Origin: Geothermovivens sp964644845
GTDB taxonomy: Bacteria > Zhuqueibacterota > Zhuqueibacteria > Oleimicrobiales > Geothermoviventaceae
Direction of reading: 5' to 3'
NCBI GenBank assembly: GCA_964644845.1
Contig: CAZXXS010000014.1
Location: forward strand, 1 to 17,074
Length of the DNA: 17,074 nucleotides
Shown in pieces: positions 1 to 5,715 of this stretch. The notes below the pieces were generated by a model. The model searched no databases. It had not been told where the DNA came from and saw only the letters and a program-made list of their open reading frames with translations. Each line of letters begins with the position of its first letter. Positions within the stretch are counted from its first letter, which is position 1. Made by a program: the position numbers and the translations under genes.

Positions 1-97
1 AGGTTCTAAGGGCGGGAACCCGCCAGCCGAGACCCGAATGGCGCCTTCGCACAGCTACCGGCTGGCACCTACGGCGACGCTCTCCAGCCGGAACCGG

Positions 98-742
98 TCA
101 AAAACCAAGCTCACGTAATCTCTCTTCCGTGATTCCGCTCCCGGCGCTTCGTTCTCTCGTGGCCAGGATGCGGTCAACGTAACGTGCCAGGACATCAACC
201 TCAAGATTTACTGGATCTCCGACGTGGAGCTCGCCCAAATTCGTGTGCTCCAACGTGTAGGGAATCAGCGCAACCTCGAACACGTTGCCGTCAACGGCGG
301 CAACGGTGAGGCTGACGCCATTCAGCGCCAGGGATCCCTTCTCCGCGATCAAAGGGCTCAGGCTTGGGGGCGCCGAAAAACGCGCTCGGTAGCCCTGCGG
401 CTCCGGCCACAGCGAAACCACGCGAGCCAATCCGTCCACGTGGCCCAACACGAAATGCCCACCGAGGCGGTCGCCGGCTCTGAGTGCGCGCTCCAGGTTC
501 ACCGCTGCCCCTGTCTGACGAGCCGCAAGGTTCGTCCGCTCGAGCGTCTCCGCAACCACGTCCACAACGAAACCGTCGGACGCCAGCGCGGTGACCGTGA
601 GACAAACGCCGTCCACAGCGACGCTGTCGCCGAGCTTGAGGCCCTGGCGAACGACAGAACAGTCGATCTGGAGCTGAGCGCCGTTTCCTACACGGGCGAT
701 GCGCCGCAACCGGCCAATCTCTTCCACGAGCCCTGTGAACAT
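98..742 (-). CDS. ribE: Riboflavin synthase, alpha subunit
   Basis: Converts two molecules of 6,7-dimethyl-8-ribityllumazine to riboflavin plus a pyrimidinedione, the last step of riboflavin synthesis, in the cytoplasm. The 214-residue protein has the family's usual length and opens with the hallmark MFTGLVEEIG. It contains two lumazine-binding barrel repeats, about residues 1-97 and 98-200. The first includes DGVCLTV, the second GGHFVLGHVDG and NGVSLTV. The ATG at 742 is chosen because it matches the family N-terminus and has AGGAGG seven bases upstream; the open frame extends further back only into ribD. The start overlaps the ribD stop by one base (TGATG), so the two are translationally coupled and both lie under the FMN riboswitch. 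The gene ends with TGA near the window edge; further rib genes may follow outside. Confidence 0.97.
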   Translation of the reverse strand: MFTGLVEEIGRLRRIARVGNGAQLQIDCSVVRQGLKLGDSVAVDGVCLTVTALASDGFVVDVVAETLERTNLAARQTGAAVNLERALRAGDRLGGHFVLGHVDGLARVVSLWPEPQGYRARFSAPPSLSPLIAEKGSLALNGVSLTVAAVDGNVFEVALIPYTLEHTNLGELHVGDPVNLEVDVLARYVDRILATRERSAGSGITEERLRELGF

Positions 743-1854
743 CAGGTGTCCTCCTGCCGGGGTGCTTCCAGCTCCAGCATCAGATCGGTGCCCACCCTTC
801 TGATCCTCCGCAGTTTCCACAAATGGGCGTCCGCGACGCGCTGCACGCCGAGATCGCGAAGCATGCCAATCCCCTCGCCGAAGAATCGCGGAGCCACAAA
901 GAGCACAAAGCGATCCACAAGGCCACGCTTCACGAAACTGCTGACGAATTCGGCCCCGCCCTCGAGTAGAACCGAGGTTAAGCCGTCCGCGGCGGCGCGC
1001 ATCAGCAGGTCGAGCGGATCGAGCTTCCCTTCCAGGTCCGTCTCGAGACTCCACACGCGGAGCCCACTGTGCAGGGCGTCCACCAGCCGGTCATCCGGCA
1101 CGTTCTTTCCCGCAGCCACGATCGTTTTGCCGTCCTGGGCACCGAGGGTGGCCAGTCGCGACCGGAGAGCGTGTTCCAGTGCCGGATCGGCAACAATCCG
1201 CCACGGGTTTGGCCCCCGAACGTGGCGCACGGTGAGCTGCGGATCGTCGTGGCGAAGGGTGCCTGAGCCAATCAGGACCGCGTCGTGCTCGGCACGCAGT
1301 CTGTGTGCCCAACGCCTCGCCCGTTCGGAGGTGATCCACTTCGAATCACCGGATTGCGTTGCAATCTTGCCGTCTAACGTAACAGCGAGCTTGGCGGTAA
1401 CCCAGGGCAGCCCCGTGCGGATCCATTTGAAGTAGCCGCGGTTGAGCTCCCGGCAAGCCTCCTCCAGCACGCCGACGCGAACGTCAATCCCAGCGCGCCG
1501 AAGTTCTCCCACTCCCTTTCCGTTGACCTCTGGATTTGGGTCCAGAGTCCCAACCACCACCCGTCGGACTTTGTGGGCGATTAATGCGTTTGTGCAGGGA
1601 GGCGTTTTCCCCTGGTGACAGCACGGTTCCAGCGTCACCACAACCGTACCGCCACGCGCACGGTCGCCAGCCTGGCGCAAGGCGTTCACCTCGGCGTGCG
1701 GTCCCCCGTAGATTTCGTGGAACCCTTCGCCGACGATTTCGCCGTCGTTGAAAATAACCGCCCCCACAAGGGGGTTCGGCGAGACCCGGCCTCGCCCTTT
1801 TGTGGCGAGACGCAACGCGCGGCGCATGAGCTGTTGTTCCAGGTCTTCCTCCAA
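742..1854 (-). CDS. ribD: Bifunctional riboflavin biosynthesis deaminase/reductase
   Basis: Deaminates the pyrimidine ring of the GTP-cyclohydrolase product and then reduces its ribose with NADPH, giving the ribitylamino-pyrimidine. The N-terminal deaminase half (about residues 1-145) has the zinc motif HAEV (His53, Glu55) and PCCHQGKTPPC (Cys78, Cys87). The C-terminal reductase half starts near PWVTAKLAVTLDGKIA and carries the conserved D-SKWIT and LLEGG segments. The start is not obvious. The frame is open back to a TTG at 1881, but that lies only a few bases past the terminator U-tract. I prefer the TTG at 1854, which has AAGGGAG about seven bases upstream and gives 370 aa, a normal length; an ATG at 1827 is the other option. 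First gene of the riboswitch-controlled operon, directly coupled to ribE. Confidence 0.95.
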   Translation of the reverse strand: MEEDLEQQLMRRALRLATKGRGRVSPNPLVGAVIFNDGEIVGEGFHEIYGGPHAEVNALRQAGDRARGGTVVVTLEPCCHQGKTPPCTNALIAHKVRRVVVGTLDPNPEVNGKGVGELRRAGIDVRVGVLEEACRELNRGYFKWIRTGLPWVTAKLAVTLDGKIATQSGDSKWITSERARRWAHRLRAEHDAVLIGSGTLRHDDPQLTVRHVRGPNPWRIVADPALEHALRSRLATLGAQDGKTIVAAGKNVPDDRLVDALHSGLRVWSLETDLEGKLDPLDLLMRAAADGLTSVLLEGGAEFVSSFVKRGLVDRFVLFVAPRFFGEGIGMLRDLGVQRVADAHLWKLRRIRRVGTDLMLELEAPRQEDT

Positions 1855-1884
1855 ATTCGCGCTCCCTTGGAGTTCTGGCAAGTA

Positions 1885-1916
1885 CGAAAAAAGCCCCGAC
1901 AGGGTACGCCGGGGCC
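1885..1916 (-). terminator. Intrinsic terminator of the FMN riboswitch expression platform
   Basis: On the minus strand, GCCCCG (1915-1910) pairs with CGGGGC (1898-1893) across an 11-base loop and is followed at once by six T (1892-1887). It sits between the FMN aptamer and ribD, so it should stop transcription when FMN is bound. Confidence 0.88.
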
Positions 1917-1963
1917 GTGACGCTCACGCTCGGGAGCGGCGGTAGTTTGGCTCCTTCCGTGGT

Positions 1964-2080
1964 CTTCTCCCATCCGGACTTTCACCGTCGGCGCCGGAAT
2001 TCCACCGGCTCTGTCCGTCCCGCCGTACGACGGACTCGCGGGCTGTCACCGCCGGTCAGGACTTTCACCTGGCCCCGAAG
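1964..2080 (-). promoter_or_regulatory. FMN riboswitch (RFN element)
   Basis: Read on the minus strand, the sequence begins CTTCGGGGCCAGGTGAAAG, continues with CCGACCGGCGGT-like (CTGACCGGCGGTGACAG), AGCCGGTGGAATTCCGGC and GACGGTGAAAGTCCGGATG, and ends with GGGAGAAG. These are the conserved blocks of the RFN aptamer, and CTTC at the 5' end pairs with GAAG at the 3' end to close helix P1. It lies just upstream of ribD with an intrinsic terminator in between, so control is most likely by FMN-dependent transcription termination. Confidence 0.96.
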
Positions 2081-2088
2081 ACCAGCGG

Positions 2089-2117
2089 AAAGTAAGCAAT
2101 TTGGAAGAATAAATCAA
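2089..2117 (-). promoter_or_regulatory. Promoter of the riboflavin operon
   Basis: On the minus strand a -35 TTGATT (2117-2112) and a -10 TACTTT (2094-2089) are separated by 17 bases in an AT-rich patch. The expected start is a few bases before the FMN aptamer. This is a pattern match to a housekeeping sigma-factor promoter, strengthened by its position. Confidence 0.65.
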
Positions 2118-3130
2118 GTTGGAGATGCCCAAAGAGCCCCCTTGGAGCCTTGCAGACGCTCGCCGCTTCCTGACAACAGGACGTTCTGACATCAGGCGCT
2201 TACCAGAAGCACGGCCAACGGAGTCGTCTGGGGTTTCGCCAGGGATTGGCTCCCAAAACGTCCGGAGGCAGCCGGAAACTTTCTCTTTCCCCCTGGGTCG
2301 GTTGACCGTTCAGGCAACGTTGGGCCGTTGGAAGCGAATCGGTGTTAAGTGCAAACAGCTGACCACGGCGACCACTTGTAGGTTCACGCGGAGCTTTGGG
2401 CACACAGCTCGCACAAAGATGCTTCCGCCTTCGAGGAGCAGCTCGCAGCAGTCTTGCCAATCACACTTGCCCGGGAAGTCAACCGCAGGCGGTCCGAACT
2501 CCTGCCGACGCGCGTAGCCGAAAAGCGCCGAACGCCGTCCCCTGATGATGGCCACACGTTCACCGTTGCGGATTCGCAGCGGGTAGATCGAAAGTCCTGC
2601 AGCGCAGGCAGGTACCGGAGGGGGTAGCGTTAGCTCTCGACTGAACGTCGCCAGCGGGCCAGGAACGTGTCTTGCGCGTCACGTCCGAAACGCCTGTGCG
2701 GCTCGCCGGCTGTACAATTGAGCTCGCTCATTCCGACCAGTACGTGTGCTCACAAGTGACGCGTGAAGTCCGAAACAAGCCCGGTACACCCACAGCGGCG
2801 CACCGGTTCCCGCGACGTACGGTCAGGACGGCGATCAGCGGGTTGACGCAAACGACGCCCGCTGAAATCCGCCGAAGCCGGCGGCAGCGGAAGCGCCCTT
2901 TGCAGAGTAACTCAGTGAGTGGGGCTCTCGAAAGAGGCAAGAGCGTGCGAGGGTTCGGCCTTCAACATGTGACTGGCCCGTGTTCCGCATTTCGTCGGGT
3001 TTACCGCCGCGTCTCAAGTTCCAAATCGTCACCACGACCTCGCCCCCGGCCTCGCACTTCTGAAGTACCTCGGGTTCTCGTGCCAGTGGCCCCTCGCTTC
3101 GCGTGGCTGCATCCTCCTCTCGTTGCCCGG
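2118..3130. other. Gene-poor spacer of about 1 kb
   Basis: No recognised gene, tRNA or structured RNA was found here. Short frames on both strands lack ribosome-binding sites and have Arg/Pro/Ser-rich, low-complexity translations, as expected of non-coding GC-rich DNA. The exception is a coding-like frame on the minus strand (2310-2678), listed separately. Confidence 0.5.
2310..2678 (-). other. Coding-like frame, possible gene remnant, unrecognised
   Basis: A minus-strand frame is open from just after a TGA at 2681-2679 to a TGA at 2310, about 122 codons, with no ATG. The only possible starts are a CTG at 2654 or a GTG at 2555, neither with a convincing ribosome-binding site. The translation is more protein-like than its surroundings: hydrophobic and charged residues are well mixed (LSIYPLRIRNGERVAIIRG), there is a KCDWQDCCELL segment, and third codon positions are richer in G/C than second positions. 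I recognise no family. It could be the tail of a decayed gene, a gene with a damaged start, or chance. Confidence 0.25.
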
Positions 3131-3157
3131 AAAAAGAACTGTGTCTGGGAGCCAGAC
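3131..3157 (-). terminator. Possible intrinsic terminator after the cysteine-rich gene
   Basis: On the minus strand GTCTGG (3157-3152) and CCAGAC (3148-3143) pair around a three-base loop. Four bases later comes TTCTTTTT. It lies about 45 bases after the stop of the gene at 3201-3911. The gap before the T-tract makes it a weak candidate. Confidence 0.4.
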
Positions 3158-3200
3158 GGGAACGACGATCTCGTTGCTGCGGCCGACCCTGCGGTGTTCT

Positions 3201-3911
3201 TCAGGCAACGTACAAATTTCCCTCCTTCCTGAGCCTTCCTGAGAGTTCACCGGGGACCGCAAGAAAGCGACGCCAGAGTTCCGTTTCAACGCGTGTTTGC
3301 TCCGTTTTCACTCCACGGTCGGCAAGCGCAAAGTCCCGGTAACTCCGGCAATCACCGCAACAGAACGTGACAAGGACGCCTTCAAGGCCGGCGACCAGCA
3401 TGGCGAGAAGAAACGGCTGAGCCGAGTAGGGACACAGGACAAAAAGCGCGCGCTTCCAGCGGCCAAAACGCAAGTTGGGCAAAAACAGGTCGTGTGCGAT
3501 GTCGAGGGCGGAAGTCATGACGTAGAAATCCGACCCCTGTGCAGCCGCAACAGCAGCCACTTGGCCGAGCGGACAGCCTTGACACGCACGCGGTACTCGA
3601 TCCAGCACGGTCTCTGCCTTGAGACACCTGTGGTTGAACCGTCCAACAGGACAATCGAAGGGTTTCTGGCAGAAACTGCCCGCGACGAGATCGTAGCCGT
3701 TGGCCGCTCGGTCGTCCGTGGCCACGTAGCCGGTGCGCGTGAGCTTCAGGGACAGTTGCGGGAACCGAACCAGAGCCCTGTACAGACGCACGGGGTGAGC
3801 GAACGCCATTCGCCAGAGAAAGAACTGGCCGTACCGTGTGAAAAGGCTACGCAACGAAAAGCCCCAGATGGGCGATTTCAGCAGCTGCCGAAATTCGGAG
3901 AAAGCGCTCAT
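3201..3911 (-). CDS. Uncharacterised cysteine-rich protein
   Basis: A 236-residue protein I cannot name. It has no signal peptide. Nine cysteines fall in clusters: Cys81 and Cys87 (CQKPFDCPVGRFNHRC, with Cys96), Cys110 and Cys113 (CQGCPLGQ), Cys160 (LCPYS), and Cys184, Cys185 and Cys188 (CCGDC). The spacing suggests bound metal or an Fe-S cluster, which is inference. Other segments look conserved, such as YVMTSALDIAHDLFLPNL and the charged run after CCGDC. The N-terminal 60 residues are basic and aromatic. The ATG at 3911 follows a purine-rich AAGAGAG; the frame is open further upstream, but that part is Arg/Ser-rich and unlikely to be translated. It diverges from the DUF4405 gene. The stop is TGA, and the frame stays open for about 120 codons beyond it, so a miscalled C-terminus is possible. 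Confidence 0.8.
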   Translation of the reverse strand: MSAFSEFRQLLKSPIWGFSLRSLFTRYGQFFLWRMAFAHPVRLYRALVRFPQLSLKLTRTGYVATDDRAANGYDLVAGSFCQKPFDCPVGRFNHRCLKAETVLDRVPRACQGCPLGQVAAVAAAQGSDFYVMTSALDIAHDLFLPNLRFGRWKRALFVLCPYSAQPFLLAMLVAGLEGVLVTFCCGDCRSYRDFALADRGVKTEQTRVETELWRRFLAVPGELSGRLRKEGNLYVA

Positions 3912-4313
3912 TTCACGACGCTCTCTTCTTACGAGTTGCAGACGCGCGGACGAGGGGCTCCTTTCCCCAGCGCGCACGGCTTCCCGCTCAATCGTCTCCC
4001 CGGACCCAGTCTTAGGGGACAGCAACCGTCCCCCAACGCCGCAGGCCCGTCGCGCGACTTGGGTAACAACCCTGCTCGTCCGGAACGGGCTTACTCGGCG
4101 TTGTCGTCAACCTGTCTTCGGCATGCGACGGTCCTTGGGCCGCACGTTCCGAGATTTCTGCGCTGCTCGACCCCGTTTCCAAGGCCAGGTTGGCCCGAGG
4201 GCGTCCCCCGCGCCCTGATTGGTGCCTCCCTCCCGTTCCCCAATCCGCTTCAGCGCCGATCGTGTTCGCCGGGTACGTTGTTCTGACTCAGCTGGAGCTG
4301 GAGTTGGCGCCGG

Positions 4314-4353
4314 TTCGACGAAATCGTCGACCCCATTCGACATTTTCGTCGAA
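4314..4353. repeat. Long imperfect palindrome upstream of the DUF4405 gene
   Basis: TTCGACGAAA (4314-4323) is the exact reverse complement of TTTCGTCGAA (4344-4353). Inside, GTCGA (4326-4330) pairs with TCGAC (4337-4341) around a CCCCAT loop, with a two-by-two internal loop between the stems. It could be a hairpin in the leader RNA or an operator with repeated TCGACGA half-sites. Confidence 0.7.
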
Positions 4354-4408
4354 AGCGGTGCTTTGTAACCGCCGAAAGGGTCCCGCGCAAGCCCGACTGC
4401 TGTACGTC

Positions 4409-4441
4409 CACCTGGCACAGGTGTTGCAAACCGGTGCCAGG
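4409..4441 (+). promoter_or_regulatory. Pair of mutually exclusive hairpins in the DUF4405 leader
   Basis: CACCTG (4409-4414) pairs with CAGGTG (4418-4423) over a three-base loop, while CCTGGCAC (4411-4418) pairs perfectly with GTGCCAGG (4434-4441). The two stems share CCTG and cannot form together. The site is 60-95 bases upstream of the ATG. There is no T-tract, so it is not a standard terminator. The regulatory reading is inference. Confidence 0.35.
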
Positions 4442-4503
4442 ATTTCGGGAGGGCCCCCGGGCCGGAAACTTCGGACCAATTCATTCAAGAACATGGAGGG
4501 AAG

Positions 4504-5337
4504 ATGCAGCGGCAGTTCTTCAGCTTTCGTGCGTTTACAGCTTTTCTGCTTCTCTGGGCATTTGTTGTGCTCCTTGTGTCGGGTCTTGTTCTTTACGTGG
4601 CGCCACCGGGCCGCGTGGCGAACTGGACCAACTGGCGCCTTCTGGGCTTGACCAAGGGGCAATGGGAGAGTGTTCACACCATTCTGTCCTTCGCTTTCGT
4701 CGTAGGCGCCCTCTTCCACATCCTGAAATTTAACTGGAAGGTGTTGCTCAACTACCTCAAGAAAAAAGCGGCTTCCGGCTTGCGGTATCGCCGTGAATTG
4801 GTTACCTCGCTTGTCTTGTCCGTTCTTTTTCTGGCCGGTAGTGCCGCCGATGTTCCTCCCTTTGCCCAAATCATGAACTTTGGCGAGTTCGTGAAGAACA
4901 GCTGGGCAGAACCCGAGGAGGAACCACCTGTTCCCCACCTCGAGTTGCAGCCGCTGGCGAAGGTCGCTCGTGGGCTTTCCCTCACCCCTGAACGGGCGGT
5001 GAAAATACTGCAGCGTAAAGGTGTTGCTGTTCAAGACACGACCGAAACGCTTCGCGAAATCGCGGAACGCGCTCACCTTTCGGCCCGGGAGGTCTACTCG
5101 CTACTCCGCGAGATCGGGGAACGGAACAACGGAGATCAGGAGTTTGGTCCCGGGTCAGGCCTTGGAAGGCTCACGGTTCCTGAAGTTGCCAGACGTCTCG
5201 GTGTGCCCGTCGACACTGTGGTGGCCCGTCTTGAAAAGCACGGGCTGCAGGTTCAGCCTGAGACGACGGTTCGCGACCTGGCCAAACAGGCGGACAAAAG
5301 GCCCTACGAAGTCATGAAATGGATGGAGGGCGAATAG
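4504..5337 (+). CDS. DUF4405-type cytochrome b-like membrane protein with tandem C-terminal repeats
   Basis: A 277-residue inner-membrane protein. Hydrophobic segments lie at about residues 8-31, 57-76 and 99-117. His58 (WESVHTIL, start of helix 2) and His72 (ALFHILKF, end of helix 2) sit as in DUF4405 proteins, which resemble b-type cytochromes and may bind heme; that function is not established. From about residue 145 the chain is soluble and holds two related copies of roughly 50 residues (150-203 and 219-274). They share VAR-L, a V-LQV-like strand, an (R)-(D/E)-(L/I)-A segment and a final EV(Y/M) helix, and look like small helical, helix-turn-helix-like units. The ATG at 4504 has GGAGG five bases upstream. 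It is a single-gene unit, divergent from the cysteine-rich gene and convergent with the PEP-synthase-like gene. Confidence 0.85.
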   Translation: MQRQFFSFRAFTAFLLLWAFVVLLVSGLVLYVAPPGRVANWTNWRLLGLTKGQWESVHTILSFAFVVGALFHILKFNWKVLLNYLKKKAASGLRYRRELVTSLVLSVLFLAGSAADVPPFAQIMNFGEFVKNSWAEPEEEPPVPHLELQPLAKVARGLSLTPERAVKILQRKGVAVQDTTETLREIAERAHLSAREVYSLLREIGERNNGDQEFGPGSGLGRLTVPEVARRLGVPVDTVVARLEKHGLQVQPETTVRDLAKQADKRPYEVMKWMEGE

Positions 5338-5715
5338 CGAATCTGTTGGCAACCGTTTGCGAACTGCCACAACTGAGTCGCAGCGTCGGAAAAACGCAGG
5401 CCAGACTCGGACCTTCGATTCTGTAGCGATTTCGCGTACGAAGTAACAGATCCGCACACTGGATTTGAGCATCCCGCCGTTTGGTTCAGCGTCCCGGTGA
5501 GCGTGGTTCTACGGGTTCCTGCGTGGAGGCCGGACGGCTGTCCGGCCGGCAGGCCTCTCGCGAACACACAGCTGGGTCCGCCCGTGAAGAGGCGACGCTC
5601 ACCGGTCTGCCTAACGGACCGCGTAAACGGGTCGAAGCGGTGTCGCGGCGGAAGTTTCGTGCCCTTTGCGGGAGGTGAGCAGGTCCGTTGCGCGCTGGAC
5701 ATTGCGTGCCAGAGA
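5338..5715. other. Convergent intergenic region
   Basis: No gene is supported between the two convergent stops. The clearest structure is a stem-loop at 5526-5557: CCGGAC (5530-5535) pairs with GTCCGG (5540-5545), inside an outer GAGGCC/GGCCTC repeat. It lacks a T-tract on either strand, so I do not call it an intrinsic terminator. Confidence 0.5.

Larger units (their letters stand above)
3912..4503. other. Divergent intergenic region rich in inverted repeats
   Basis: No gene is supported here. The region separates two divergent genes and should hold both promoters, but I could not pick clear -35/-10 pairs. Several inverted repeats are visible: GGGGAC/GTCCCC (4015-4033), a long one at 4314-4353, GCGGT/ACCGC near 4355-4373, and two overlapping ones at 4409-4441. 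Confidence 0.6.

Noticed and set aside
11..91. Inverted repeats GGCGGG/CCCGCC (13-24) and CCGGCTGG/CCAGCCGG (58-65 with 84-91) after ribE as a terminator
   Set aside because: Neither stem is followed by a T-tract on the minus strand. The operon may continue beyond the window.
224..1435. Plus-strand open frame of about 400 codons
   Set aside because: It lies antisense to ribE and ribD, which match their families over their full lengths. Its translation is low-complexity Arg/Ser-rich.
2672..3232. Plus-strand open frame of 186 codons in the gene-poor spacer
   Set aside because: Translation is rich in Arg, Pro and Ser with no domain-like pattern and no ribosome-binding site. Treated as chance.
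4355..4441. Possible cyclic-di-GMP (GEMM) riboswitch, because of CCGAAAGG followed by CGCAAGCC and GCAAACC
   Set aside because: The order and pairing of the conserved blocks do not fit. The tetraloop-receptor helix and the closing GG-UUGCC pairing are not found, and the same bases form other hairpins.
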